NCBI GenBank assembly: GCA_018267705.1
Contig: JAFDXX010000004.1
Span: 434,001-498,000 of the forward strand
Direction: 5' to 3'
Origin: Bacteroidota bacterium
GTDB lineage: Bacteria; Bacteroidota; Bacteroidia; Chitinophagales; Chitinophagaceae
DNA length: 64,000 bases
The notes beneath the pieces are model-generated. The model was not told the origin of the DNA. It saw only the letters and a list, made by a program, of their open reading frames with translations, and made no database searches. Of this stretch, positions 1-8,685 are shown in pieces; positions within the stretch are counted from its first letter, which is position 1; the number at the start of each line of letters is the position of its first letter. The position numbers were made by a program, and so were the translations under genes.

Positions 1-455
1 TCTTGTTGAGTGGCTTTATCTTTTTTTCTTTGCTCATTATCTAGTGATACTTGCATTTTCACTTCTTTATCAAACAAATATAATAGTGCAGGTTGTGCCA
101 TAAATGTACCTATTGCTACTGCTAATATTCCTCTGATAATAAGCGGTAAAATTTTTTTATTATGTAAAGAAGTAATGCCTTTAATTAAAGCTCTATCAAT
201 AGTTAAAATAATAAAACCCATAAATAAACCTAAGGCTATTGCAATAATATACGATGATGTAATGATGCTGAAAAAATATATCCATGCGGCTGTTGCAAAT
301 AGCCAAGTACTGAATACACACATACCAATAACAGCGTATTTGCTTTTTCCGGTTATGCTTTGTAGTAATAATTTTTCTTCTGCGGTGGCTAGCCACCATA
401 AAAATTTTTGCGTTTTGGTTGGGGTAAAAGTTTCCCGTTTAATGCTTTGTTGCAT
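1..455 (-). CDS. DUF4407 domain membrane protein (3' end beyond window)
   Basis: The reading frame is open on the minus strand from an ATG at 455 to the window edge, so only about 151 N-terminal residues are visible. The translation starts MQQSIKRETF and has hydrophobic segments near residues 38-57, 60-80 and 95-120. The stretch GFIILTIDRALIKG followed by a charged region (FDKEVKMQ) matches the usual layout of DUF4407 proteins, whose function is unknown. The opposite-strand frame here is a shadow rich in Cys and Leu. The family assignment is from recognition of the pattern. The absent C-terminal half prevents checking the coiled coil and last membrane segment usual for this family. Confidence 0.75.
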   Translation of the reverse strand, partial: MQQSIKRETFTPTKTQKFLWWLATAEEKLLLQSITGKSKYAVIGMCVFSTWLFATAAWIYFFSIITSSYIIAIALGLFMGFIILTIDRALIKGITSLHNKKILPLIIRGILAVAIGTFMAQPALLYLFDKEVKMQVSLDNEQRKKDKATQQ

Positions 456-677
456 ACATTTAATTTTAGTATTAAAATTTTTGTTGAAGCGGGAAAACTG
501 TTGAGGTTGGAAATACGGCGTAAAGAAACGATAAAAATATGGAAATCAAACTACAAATAAATCAACGGGTTAATAAGCTGTATAAGCATATTGTACTATA
601 AAAGACGGATAACTATTTATACAATTAGGCGGCAATATTCTTCAAAAAATGAAAGCCTGTATAAGGCTTAGTTCCCC

Positions 678-685
678 TACCTTTG
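678..685 (+). promoter_or_regulatory. Bacteroidota -7 promoter element for yidC
   Basis: TACCTTTG matches the Bacteroidota -7 consensus TANNTTTG exactly and lies 20 nt before the yidC ATG. This implies a transcript start near 690 and a very short leader. No good TTG -33 element is seen at 19-20 bp upstream. Confidence 0.6.
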
Positions 686-705
686 CCGCTCTTTATTTTT
701 AAACT

Positions 706-2565
706 ATGAATAGTAAGTTAGATAAGAATACAATAGTGGGAATGATATTATTGGCCATTTTGTTTTTTGTGTTTTTTTGGTACACAAATAAACAACAACA
801 GGCAGCAATGGAATTTCAAAAACATAAAGAAGATTCTATTGCTAAATTAAATGCAGCTAAAATAAAACCTATCGATACTGCAGCTGCAAAAGTTGATTCA
901 TTAAAAAGAGATTCTGCCAATAAAATTTCAGCAGCAGGTAATTTTAATACTGCTGGCGTTGGGGTAGAAAAATTAGATACTGTTGAAAACGATGTATTAA
1001 AAATATTATTTACCAATAAAGGAGGTAAAATAAAATCTGTTTGGCTAAAAAAATATCATTCATACGATAGTAGTTTAGTGAAATTAGGAAGCAATGATGA
1101 TGTATTGGCTTATTCAATAAATACTAGCAATGCAAGTTCTGCAAAAAGTAATGAATTGTTTTTTATATACAATGGAGTTACTAAAAATGCAGATGGAAGT
1201 CAGGTAGTAAAATATTCGTTAAAAGATTCATCGGGACAAGGTGTGGAGCATGTTTATACAATAAAACCAGACAATTATTTAATTGATTGGAATATAAACA
1301 TGAACAATGCAGATAAGCTGCTAACCAACAACACATTAAATGTACAGTACAAGGTAACCTTACTGCAACACGAAAAATCTGCTTCTTACGAAAAATTAAT
1401 GAGTAATGTGGGTTTTAGCGAAGGAGATAAATTTGATTATATATCCAACAAAAAAGAACACACGTTTACAAAACCTATACAATGGGTTTCGGCAGTGCAA
1501 CAATTTTTTAATGAAGCATTAATTGCTAAAAACAACTTCACTTCAGGCGAAATAAAATGGCAAAGAAATACTGTTGATACAGCAGTTGAATTAGGCACTA
1601 CCGATATTATTTTACAATCTAAACTGCCTGCACAAAACCAACTTTCTATCCCATTTCAATTATATTTTGGTCCCAACGATTATCATATTCTTAAAAATGC
1701 TGCTCCCGAAATGGATGGTATTGTAAACTTAGGTAGAGATATGTATTCATTTGTAAGGCCGGTAAATAAATATATTATCATGCCTGTGTTTACATTCTTT
1801 TCAAAGTTTGTAACAAATTTTGGTTGGGTAATTTTATTACTAACTGTTTTTATTCGCTTAATAACTTCTCCATTAACCTATGGCAGTTATTTAAGCAGTG
1901 CCAAAATGAAAGTATTAAAACCTGAGTTAGATGAATTAAAAGCTAAATACGGAGATGATAAACAAGGTTATGCAATGGCACAAATGAAACTAACCAATGA
2001 AGCAGGTGCAAATCCTTTAAAAGGTTGCATTCCGGCATTGGTGCAATTGCCCATATTTGTTGCATTGTATAGTTTCTTTAATTCAAATATTGCCTTGCGT
2101 GGCCAGGCATTTTTATGGAGCCATGATTTATCAGTATATGATAGCATTGCCCATTTACCGTTTAGTATTCCGGGCTTAGGAGATCATCTTAGCTTATTTA
2201 CTTTAACAGCTGTAGCCGGACAGTTTTTAATTTCTATTTACAATTTATCATCAACACCAACACAAGATAATCCTGCTATGAAATATATGCCATATATATT
2301 TCCGTTTATGATGTTGTTTGTGTTTAACCGCCTTCCTGCGGCACTTACCTGGTATTATACAGTAAGTAATATTCTTACATTACTTATTCAGTTTGTAATG
2401 CAAAAATATTTTATAGATCATGCAAAAGTGTTGGCAGCAATACAAGAAAAAAGAAAAAATCCAAAAACTAAACAAAAAAGCAAATGGCAAGAACGTTATG
2501 AGCAAATGATGGAAAGCCAAAAGAAAATACAGGAAATGAAAAATAAAACTTCAAATAAAAAATAA
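706..2565 (+). CDS. yidC: YidC/Oxa1 membrane protein insertase
   Basis: YidC inserts and folds inner-membrane proteins, alone or with SecYEG. The 619-residue length fits a Gram-negative YidC. An N-terminal membrane anchor lies at about residues 10-28, followed by a low-complexity linker, a large periplasmic P1 domain (about 90-340) and the conserved five-helix core (about 360-580). The core contains FIRLITSPLTYGS, with the Arg of the hydrophilic groove, and NPLKGCIPALVQLPIF. The C-terminal tail is highly basic (KKNPKTKQKSKW), as expected for ribosome contact. The gene has its own promoter element just upstream and an intrinsic terminator immediately downstream, so it is probably a single-gene transcript. 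Confidence 0.97.
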   Translation: MNSKLDKNTIVGMILLAILFFVFFWYTNKQQQAAMEFQKHKEDSIAKLNAAKIKPIDTAAAKVDSLKRDSANKISAAGNFNTAGVGVEKLDTVENDVLKILFTNKGGKIKSVWLKKYHSYDSSLVKLGSNDDVLAYSINTSNASSAKSNELFFIYNGVTKNADGSQVVKYSLKDSSGQGVEHVYTIKPDNYLIDWNINMNNADKLLTNNTLNVQYKVTLLQHEKSASYEKLMSNVGFSEGDKFDYISNKKEHTFTKPIQWVSAVQQFFNEALIAKNNFTSGEIKWQRNTVDTAVELGTTDIILQSKLPAQNQLSIPFQLYFGPNDYHILKNAAPEMDGIVNLGRDMYSFVRPVNKYIIMPVFTFFSKFVTNFGWVILLLTVFIRLITSPLTYGSYLSSAKMKVLKPELDELKAKYGDDKQGYAMAQMKLTNEAGANPLKGCIPALVQLPIFVALYSFFNSNIALRGQAFLWSHDLSVYDSIAHLPFSIPGLGDHLSLFTLTAVAGQFLISIYNLSSTPTQDNPAMKYMPYIFPFMMLFVFNRLPAALTWYYTVSNILTLLIQFVMQKYFIDHAKVLAAIQEKRKNPKTKQKSKWQERYEQMMESQKKIQEMKNKTSNKK

Positions 2566-2570
2566 TAATC

Positions 2571-2597
2571 AAAGCCTCGTAAATACGGGGCTTTTTT
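2571..2597 (+). terminator. Intrinsic terminator after yidC
   Basis: AAAGCCTCGT pairs with ACGGGGCTTT (ten pairs, one a G-T wobble) around a four-base AAAT loop, and the stem runs into a T tract. It starts 6 bp after the yidC stop. Confidence 0.85.
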
Positions 2598-2635
2598 ATT
2601 AATGTTGTATTGTGTGCATTATAATATTTACTAGA

Positions 2636-3271
2636 ATGAAAATATTTTTAATATCAATAATTTTTATTATTTGTTCAACTGCAACAATTGCACAACAACG
2701 CACTGTTGCAGAATGTACTATTACCTATCAAATTTTGGCAGATACAACAACTGATAAAGAACTTGCTAATGCATTAAGCAATAGCGTTAAAACCTTATAT
2801 ATTAAAGGGAATTTGAGCCGTACAGATTTAGTAACTAATAATTATTCGCAATCTACTTTTGTTGGTAAGGATACAGGAACTATTACTATTCTTCGCCAAA
2901 TTGGCGATAATAAATTAATAACTTATTTATCAAACACAAAATGGAATCAGTTAAATAGCGTGTATGATAGTGCTGTTTTTACTCAAACAAATGAAATAAA
3001 AAAAATTGCAGGATATGATTGTAAAAGAATGAATGTTCTGCTTAAAAATGGCGATACATATATTTTATATTATGCAACAGCCATTACCCCATCGGTAAAA
3101 AATTTTGAATTTTTGTTTAGAAAAATTCCCGGGTTTGTGTTAGAGTATGAAGTTCAGCAACAAAAAGGTATTAAAGTAAAATATACAGCCGTTAAAATAA
3201 ATCTAAGTCCGGTATCTGCCTCTAAAATGGAAATTCCAACAACAGGATATAGGTTACTAAACGAAAATTGA
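2636..3271 (+). CDS. Secreted protein of unknown function (DUF4412/GLPGLI-like)
   Basis: This is a 211-residue protein with a clear signal peptide: MKIFLISIIFIICSTATIAQ, probably cleaved after the AQ. The ATG at 2636 is preferred because the signal peptide begins there; the frame stays open eight codons further upstream. The mature part is rich in beta-type sequence and contains KKIAGYDCKRMNVLLKNGD, which resembles the 'i(A)Gy.c..a' segment of GLPGLI/DUF4412-type periplasmic proteins of Bacteroidota. No catalytic motif is visible. The stop codon abuts the stop of the converging gene at 3272. The function is unknown; the family resemblance is tentative. Confidence 0.8.
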   Translation: MKIFLISIIFIICSTATIAQQRTVAECTITYQILADTTTDKELANALSNSVKTLYIKGNLSRTDLVTNNYSQSTFVGKDTGTITILRQIGDNKLITYLSNTKWNQLNSVYDSAVFTQTNEIKKIAGYDCKRMNVLLKNGDTYILYYATAITPSVKNFEFLFRKIPGFVLEYEVQQQKGIKVKYTAVKINLSPVSASKMEIPTTGYRLLNEN

Positions 3272-3625
3272 TTAACGATTATCGGGAGAAGGAGTTTTAA
3301 ATTTAGGAACCTTTACTTTTAATTTATAAGGCAACACATAAGCTGTATTACCTCTATCGTATTCTAAAACAGAATTTAATTCAGTTCCGTTATTACTTGT
3401 TTTTTGATTAATTACCAAAGAACCACGATATTGTAAAGTAGTACGTAAATGCGAAAGAGAAAATGCTTTATTAGAATAACTGCTTAAATTTTTTAAAGAG
3501 TATTTATTATTCCTATTATTTTCATCAGTAATTCCAATAAATGAAAAAGCAGCAAACAACACCTTAGTTGTCATAACTAAAACTAAGACTAGTGTTAAAT
3601 TCTTAATATAACTTCTGCTTTTCAT
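3272..3625 (-). CDS. Small exported protein of unknown function
   Basis: This is a protein of about 117 residues. A basic start (MKSRSYIKN) is followed by a hydrophobic segment (LTLVLVLVMTTKVLFAAF), either a signal peptide or an anchor. The rest is polar, with a repeated-looking Ser/Asn/Leu stretch and a basic Pro-containing tail (KVKVPKFKTPSPDNR). I do not recognise a family. The ATG at 3625 is preferred over the GTG at 3631, because a TANNTTTG promoter box ends only 5 nt before the ATG and covers the GTG. It is convergent with the secreted protein upstream, with no bases between the two stops. Confidence 0.6.
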   Translation of the reverse strand: MKSRSYIKNLTLVLVLVMTTKVLFAAFSFIGITDENNRNNKYSLKNLSSYSNKAFSLSHLRTTLQYRGSLVINQKTSNNGTELNSVLEYDRGNTAYVLPYKLKVKVPKFKTPSPDNR

Positions 3626-3630
3626 TACCA

Positions 3631-3638
3631 CAAAAATA
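3631..3638 (-). promoter_or_regulatory. -7 promoter element, leaderless arrangement
   Basis: On the minus strand this reads TATTTTTG, an exact TANNTTTG match. Only 5 nt separate it from the ATG at 3625, so transcription would start at or next to the start codon. Confidence 0.5.
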
Positions 3639-3707
3639 ATAAACTTTTACTTAAAACCTAATTTTTTGTTATTATTTCAGGTGAATAACCTTTTTAAAAA
3701 GATGAAA

Positions 3708-3715
3708 TAAGTTTG
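3708..3715 (+). promoter_or_regulatory. -7 promoter element before the TPR gene
   Basis: TAAGTTTG matches TANNTTTG. It overlaps the upstream TTG candidate start of the TPR gene (3713-3715), which favours the ATG at 3761 if this promoter is the one used. Confidence 0.4.
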
Positions 3716-3760
3716 GTAAACAGAAATATTTCTATTACTTTAGGTAAACCGTATCCGCCA

Positions 3761-5188
3761 ATGAGAGAACATTCATACCGCGAAGACAGAGAAAACCTAA
3801 AAGAATTACTGCAACAGTATCAAAATCTTAAGCAGGGTAGAAGCCATACTTTTATTGAAGAAGATGCTTTTGAGCAAATTATCACATATTATGATGATAA
3901 AGATGATTTAACCGAAGCATTAACAGCCACCGAATTAGGGTTAGAGCTTTTTCCTTATTCTGCATCTTTAATGATTAGAAAAGCCGATATTTTACTCGCA
4001 ACCAGAAAATATACACAAGCATTAGAAACTTTAGAAAACGCAGCATTATACGATGCTTCTGATATTGATTTATATATTTTAAAAACAGATGCATATTTAG
4101 CTTTAGATATGCAAGACAAAGCCGTAATCTTGTTACAAGATGCATTACAATTATTTGATGGAGAAGATAGATTGGATTTGTTGTTTGAATTAGCCGATGT
4201 ATATGATGACTATGAACAATTTGATAAAGTTTTTGATTGCTTAAAAATAATTTTAGAAGAAGACCCCAATAACGATGAAGCCTTATATAAAATTTGTTTT
4301 TGGACAGATTTTACCGGTAGATACGAAGAAAGTATAAAACTACATCAAAAAATTATTGATGAATTCCCTTACAATGAAATAGCATGGTTTAATTTAGGTG
4401 CTGCTTTTCAAGGACTAAAATTGTACGAAAAGGCATTAGATGCTTATGAATATGTAGTAGTGATTGATGAAAAGTTTGATTATGCCTATCGCAATATGGG
4501 TGATGCTTATTTACGTTTAAGAAAATATAAAGATGCAATTGAAGTATTAGAAAAAGTGATAGAACTATCTCGCCCCGAAGATGTTATTTATGAAGCTATT
4601 GGCCATTCATATCATAGATTAGGAAACTATGCACAAGCAAGATTCAATTATAAAAAAGCAGTGCATTTAAACCCAGATGAAAGTAAACTTTATTTTAAAA
4701 TTGCCAATACCTATATGTTAGAACAGCAATGGAGCAGTGCTTTAAAACATTTAGAAAACGCATTACGTATTCATAGAAATGTACCTGAATATAATTTGGC
4801 AATGGGTGAATGTAAAATGCAATTAGGCGATACAAAAGAAGCCATTAATTATTTTAGTAATGTAGTAAGAAGTAAACCACGTAATGCAATTGGTTGGGAA
4901 GCTTTAATAAGATGCTTAATTAGTGCAAAATATTTTGATGAAGCTATTACACAATGTAAAGCTGCCATTAACACAACCGATGGTAAAGCTATTTTTATAT
5001 TTTATTACAGTGCTATTTTGTTTGCAACAGGCAAAACAAAAGAAGCATTATTACAATTAGAAAACGCAATGGCCGTAAACGCCAAGCTACTTAAAAAATT
5101 TGTTGCATTAAATCCTGCTATTTTACAAAACAACCAAGTTGTAGATATTATTGCACGCTATAAAAAAAGAAAAAATAATAAATATTAA
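3761..5188 (+). CDS. Tetratricopeptide repeat protein
   Basis: This is a 475-residue protein made almost wholly of tetratricopeptide repeats. Repeat cores are easy to see, for example AWFNLGAAFQGLKLYEKALDAY, AYRNMGDAYLRLRKYKDAIE and EAIGHSYHRLGNYAQARFNYKKA, with about ten helix-turn-helix units. There is no signal peptide or membrane segment, so it is probably a cytoplasmic scaffold or adaptor. The frame is open upstream to a TTG at 3713, which would add GKPYPP-containing sequence; the ATG is chosen because a promoter box covers that TTG. TPR proteins of this size and acidic character are common in Bacteroidota, but the partner is unknown. A strong terminator follows. Confidence 0.9.
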   Translation: MREHSYREDRENLKELLQQYQNLKQGRSHTFIEEDAFEQIITYYDDKDDLTEALTATELGLELFPYSASLMIRKADILLATRKYTQALETLENAALYDASDIDLYILKTDAYLALDMQDKAVILLQDALQLFDGEDRLDLLFELADVYDDYEQFDKVFDCLKIILEEDPNNDEALYKICFWTDFTGRYEESIKLHQKIIDEFPYNEIAWFNLGAAFQGLKLYEKALDAYEYVVVIDEKFDYAYRNMGDAYLRLRKYKDAIEVLEKVIELSRPEDVIYEAIGHSYHRLGNYAQARFNYKKAVHLNPDESKLYFKIANTYMLEQQWSSALKHLENALRIHRNVPEYNLAMGECKMQLGDTKEAINYFSNVVRSKPRNAIGWEALIRCLISAKYFDEAITQCKAAINTTDGKAIFIFYYSAILFATGKTKEALLQLENAMAVNAKLLKKFVALNPAILQNNQVVDIIARYKKRKNNKY

Positions 5189-5221
5189 AAGCTGCTTGCT
5201 TTGTTATTCTAATAAAACCTT

Positions 5222-5266
5222 AAAAGCGTTTTACCTTATTTTTGTAACATTACAAAACGCTTTTTT
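5222..5266 (+). terminator. Terminator with a promoter box in its loop
   Basis: AAAAGCGTTTT (5222-5232) pairs perfectly with AAAACGCTTTT (5254-5264), and a T run follows. The 21-base loop contains TATTTTTG (5237-5244), a -7 promoter match that would serve the next gene. Confidence 0.7.
5237..5244 (+). promoter_or_regulatory. -7 promoter element for the ComA-like gene
   Basis: TATTTTTG fits TANNTTTG and lies 25 nt before the ATG at 5270, inside the loop of the preceding terminator. Confidence 0.45.
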
Positions 5267-5269
5267 ATA

Positions 5270-6031
5270 ATGAATTTTAATTTAACGCAAATACCTCAAC
5301 GTACAGCTCAACCCCGCACTTCTGGAATTACAATGGTTATGGATAAAGGGTTAAGCATTCAAGAAGTACATAATTTTATAAGCATAAGCAAACCGCATGT
5401 AGATATTGTAAAATTAGGTTTCGGAACATCGGCTGTTACTCCTCATTTAAGAGAAAAAATAGAAGTATATCGTTCTTATGGAATACATATTTATTTTGGA
5501 GGAACACTATTTGAAGCATTTTTAATTCGTAATCAATTTAACGATTATATTAATGTTTGTAAAGATTACGGAATTGATTATATGGAAGTAAGTGATGGCT
5601 CCGTTGTTATTCCTCATGCAGAAAAATGTGGATACATAGAAAAACTTACTCAATACGGAACTGTTTTAAGTGAAGTAGGAAGTAAAGATGCAAAAAATAT
5701 TATGCCGCCTTATAAATGGATTGAATTAATGCGTGCAGAATTAGAAGCCGGCTCTTCTTATGTAATTGCAGAAGCAAGAGAAGCGGGTAACGTAGGTATT
5801 TATAGAGATAGTGGAGAGGTTAGACAAGGGTTAGTACAAGAAATTTTAACACAAATTCCTGAAGAAAAAATTATTTGGGAAGCTCCGCAAAAAGCACAAC
5901 AATTATATTTCTTAGAATTAATTGGATGTAATGTTAATTTAGGAAATATTGCACCTGCCGAAGTACTTGCTTTAGAAGCAATGCGTATTGGTTTGCGTGG
6001 AGATACTTTTGAATTATACCTTAATAAATAA
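5270..6031 (+). CDS. Phosphosulfolactate synthase family protein (ComA-like)
   Basis: The 253-residue sequence has the (beta/alpha)8-type layout of the ComA/PSL synthase family, which adds sulfite to phosphoenolpyruvate to give phosphosulfolactate. Family-like segments include GITMVMDKG near residue 20, DIVKLGFGTS (about 45-54), GIHIYFGGTLFE and VIAEAREAGNVGIYRDSGEVR (about 165-185), the last matching the substrate-binding part of the family. In archaea this step begins coenzyme M synthesis. A Bacteroidota genome has no obvious need for coenzyme M, so a role in sulfonate metabolism, for example the C3-sulfonate precursor of sulfonolipids, is plausible but inferred. Neighbouring genes (a TPR protein and aroE) do not help. 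The family is confident; the in vivo product is not. Confidence 0.85.
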   Translation: MNFNLTQIPQRTAQPRTSGITMVMDKGLSIQEVHNFISISKPHVDIVKLGFGTSAVTPHLREKIEVYRSYGIHIYFGGTLFEAFLIRNQFNDYINVCKDYGIDYMEVSDGSVVIPHAEKCGYIEKLTQYGTVLSEVGSKDAKNIMPPYKWIELMRAELEAGSSYVIAEAREAGNVGIYRDSGEVRQGLVQEILTQIPEEKIIWEAPQKAQQLYFLELIGCNVNLGNIAPAEVLALEAMRIGLRGDTFELYLNK

Positions 6032-6102
6032 GAAAGAATTATAAGTTGTAAATGATGAGCAGAAACTTTTAAACACTTATAAATTTTTAATTTATTGTTA
6101 TA

Positions 6103-6834
6103 ATGAAAATATACGGCTTAATAGGTTACCCTTTATCACATTCATTTTCAAAAAAATATTTTGATGAAAAGTTTGTACAAGAAAAAATTTCTAATGCAAT
6201 TTTTGAAAATTTTTCTATTGAAAATATTCGTTTACTAAAAGAAATTTTATCAAGAAAAGAATTAAAAGGTTTTGCCGTAACCATTCCGTATAAAAAAGAA
6301 GTGATTGCTTTTTTACATGAAAGCAATGAGGTTGTAAAACAGATTAATGCCTGCAATTGTGTTAAGATAAAAGACGGAAAATTATACGGCTATAATACCG
6401 ATGTAATTGGTTTTGAAAAATCTTTTGTTCAGCAATTACAACCACATCATACCAAAGCATTAATATTAGGAACAGGCGGTGCAGCAGCAGCGGTAGAATA
6501 TGTTTTACAGAAATTAAACATTCCATACAAGTTTGTTTCAAGAACAAAACAGGTAAACAATTTTACTTATAATGAGTTGAATGAAGTTGTAATGAATGAA
6601 TACAGCATTATCATTAATACTTCTCCTTTAGGTACTTACCCTAATGTTGAGGAATGCCCTGCAATACCATATCAATTACTTACAGCAAAACATTATTTGT
6701 ACGATTTGGTGTATAATCCCACAGAGACAAAATTTTTGCGTTTAGGCAAAGAAAAAAACTGTACTGTAAAAAATGGTTATGACATGTTAGTGCTACAGGC
6801 AGAAGAGAATTGGAAGATTTGGAATGAAAGATAA
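6103..6834 (+). CDS. aroE: Shikimate dehydrogenase
   Basis: This enzyme reduces 3-dehydroshikimate to shikimate with NADPH, in aromatic amino acid synthesis. The 243-residue length is on the short side of the AroE family. The substrate-binding SHS motif is at residues 12-14. The catalytic Lys lies in VTIPYKKE (K64) and the paired Asp in GYNTD (D100). The nucleotide-binding turn is GTGGAAAA (about 122-129), and the C-terminal NGYDMLVLQAEENW motif is typical of the family. It lies 71 bp after the ComA-like gene on the same strand. No separate promoter consensus was seen, so the two may be co-transcribed. Confidence 0.95.
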   Translation: MKIYGLIGYPLSHSFSKKYFDEKFVQEKISNAIFENFSIENIRLLKEILSRKELKGFAVTIPYKKEVIAFLHESNEVVKQINACNCVKIKDGKLYGYNTDVIGFEKSFVQQLQPHHTKALILGTGGAAAAVEYVLQKLNIPYKFVSRTKQVNNFTYNELNEVVMNEYSIIINTSPLGTYPNVEECPAIPYQLLTAKHYLYDLVYNPTETKFLRLGKEKNCTVKNGYDMLVLQAEENWKIWNER

Positions 6835-6976
6835 ATAGTACCAAACAGAAGAATAAGTTCTTAATATTTTTTAATAGCATTCTCTTTTAAAAAGTATTTT
6901 CTTGATTTAATGTAACAATAGCTTTTTTATAATTTATAAAATACTTTAATATTTAAAGGGGCAACCATTTATATTG

Positions 6977-8611
6977 CTACACCTGAAAAACGCCCGTTTT
7001 AAATTCTTCTATCACTGCATTATTATTCGCTGCTTTAATACCTTCTGAAATGACTACTCTTGTTTGTGTAGGATGAATAATTTCATCCACCCATAACCTT
7101 GCAGCAGCATAATAAGGTGTGGTTTGTTTATCGTAGGTTGATTTTATTTCATTCAATAATTGTTGTTGTTCTGCTTCACTGGTTTCTTTACCTGATAATT
7201 GAATTTGTAATAAAGTTTTTGCTGCTTGTTCGCCACCCATTACTGCAATCTTTGCGGTTGGCCATGCATAAATAAAACGAGGGTCATAAGCTTTACCACA
7301 CATAGCGTAATTGCCTGCCCCATAAGAGTTTCCTGTAATAATGGTTATTTTAGGAACAATAGAATTAGCTACTGCATTTACCATTTTTGCACCATCTTTT
7401 ATAATACCATTATGTTCACTTCTGCTGCCTACCATAAAACCGGTAACATCTTGCAAAAACACTAATGGAATTTTCTTTTGATTGCAATTCATAATAAAAC
7501 GGGCAGCTTTATCGGCACTGTCGTTATAGATTACACCACCCATTTGCATTTCGCCCTTTTTATTTTTTACAATCAACCGTTGATTAGCAACAATACCCAC
7601 CGCCCAACCATCTATTCTGGCATAACCGCAAACAATGGTTTTACCGTAATCTTTTTTAAACTCATCAAATGATGAAGATTTGTTATCAGCTTCACTTGCA
7701 TCAACAATACATTCAATTATATCAACAACATTATAAGGTTTTGCATTGTTTGCACCAATAATAGTATTAATGGTTAAAGCATTTTTAATTGGAAGAATAG
7801 GATTAGTTCTGTTAAAACCTGCTTGGGGTTTAGTTCCTAACTTACTAATAATTTTTTTAATATGTTCTAAACACTCCTGCTCTGTTTTAAATTTATAATC
7901 GGCAATACCACTTATTTCGGTATGTGTGGCTGCACCGCCTAATGTTTCGTTATCAATATTTTCTCCAATGGCAGCTTTAACCAAATAACTGCCTGCCAAA
8001 AAAATAGAGCCATTACCTTCTACCATTAAAGTTTCATCGCTCATAATGGGTAAATATGCACCACCCGCAACGCAAGCTCCCATTACAGCGGCAATTTGGG
8101 TAATACCCATTGCACTCATTTTTGCATTGTTTCTGAATATTCTTCCGAAATGTTCTTTATCCGGAAAAATTTCATCCTGCATGGGTAAGTAAACACCTGC
8201 ACTATCAACCAAATAAATAATAGGTAAATTATTTTCAATGGCAATTTCCTGCATACGCAGATTTTTTTTGCCTGTTATTGGAAACCATGCACCGGCTTTT
8301 ACGGTTTGATCGTTAGCAACTATTACACATTGCTTACCACTTATATATCCAATACCGGCAACGGTTCCGGCTGCAGGGCAACCGCCTTGTGCTTGATACA
8401 TTTCATAACCTGCAAATGCACCAAGTTCTATAAATGAAGAATTTTTATCAATTAATAAATCTATTCTTTCTCTTGCGGTAAGTTTATTTCTTTCGTGTTG
8501 TTTATCAATTGATTTTTTACCGCCTCCTAATTTTATTTTTTCTAATTTTTGTTGAACTTCATTCCATAATAATTCCATCCAATCTGATGTTTTATTCATT
8601 TCCGTTTGCAT
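6977..8611 (-). CDS. Acyl-CoA carboxylase, carboxyltransferase (beta) subunit, MCC-like
   Basis: The 544-residue protein has the two-crotonase-domain architecture of biotin-dependent carboxyltransferases, which move CO2 from carboxybiotin to an acyl-CoA. The N-terminal half includes HERNKLTARERIDLLID and ACVAGGAYLPIMSDE; the C-terminal half has FLQDVTGFMVG and ITGNSYGAGNYAMCGKAYDP. The GGAYLPIMSDE and FLAGSYLVKAAIGE segments and the overall length are closer to methylcrotonyl-CoA carboxylase beta (leucine breakdown) than to propionyl-CoA carboxylase, but substrate cannot be fixed by eye. No biotin-carrying alpha subunit is adjacent; the neighbour upstream on the same strand is a thioesterase. 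Start choice lies between 8611 and the internal Met at 8599. Confidence 0.88.
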   Translation of the reverse strand: MQTEMNKTSDWMELLWNEVQQKLEKIKLGGGKKSIDKQHERNKLTARERIDLLIDKNSSFIELGAFAGYEMYQAQGGCPAAGTVAGIGYISGKQCVIVANDQTVKAGAWFPITGKKNLRMQEIAIENNLPIIYLVDSAGVYLPMQDEIFPDKEHFGRIFRNNAKMSAMGITQIAAVMGACVAGGAYLPIMSDETLMVEGNGSIFLAGSYLVKAAIGENIDNETLGGAATHTEISGIADYKFKTEQECLEHIKKIISKLGTKPQAGFNRTNPILPIKNALTINTIIGANNAKPYNVVDIIECIVDASEADNKSSSFDEFKKDYGKTIVCGYARIDGWAVGIVANQRLIVKNKKGEMQMGGVIYNDSADKAARFIMNCNQKKIPLVFLQDVTGFMVGSRSEHNGIIKDGAKMVNAVANSIVPKITIITGNSYGAGNYAMCGKAYDPRFIYAWPTAKIAVMGGEQAAKTLLQIQLSGKETSEAEQQQLLNEIKSTYDKQTTPYYAAARLWVDEIIHPTQTRVVISEGIKAANNNAVIEEFKTGVFQV

Positions 8612-8685
8612 ACGAACAAGTGTTAGTTTTGTAAAGATAGGAGTTAAGCGTAATGTGTAATTTATTATTGAGAATAGCGTATTAG

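Noticed and set aside
10..504. Plus-strand frame of 164 codons at the window start
   Set aside because: It is antisense to the DUF4407 frame, has an unnatural Cys/Ile/Leu-rich composition, and the minus-strand translation has coherent membrane segments and family motifs.
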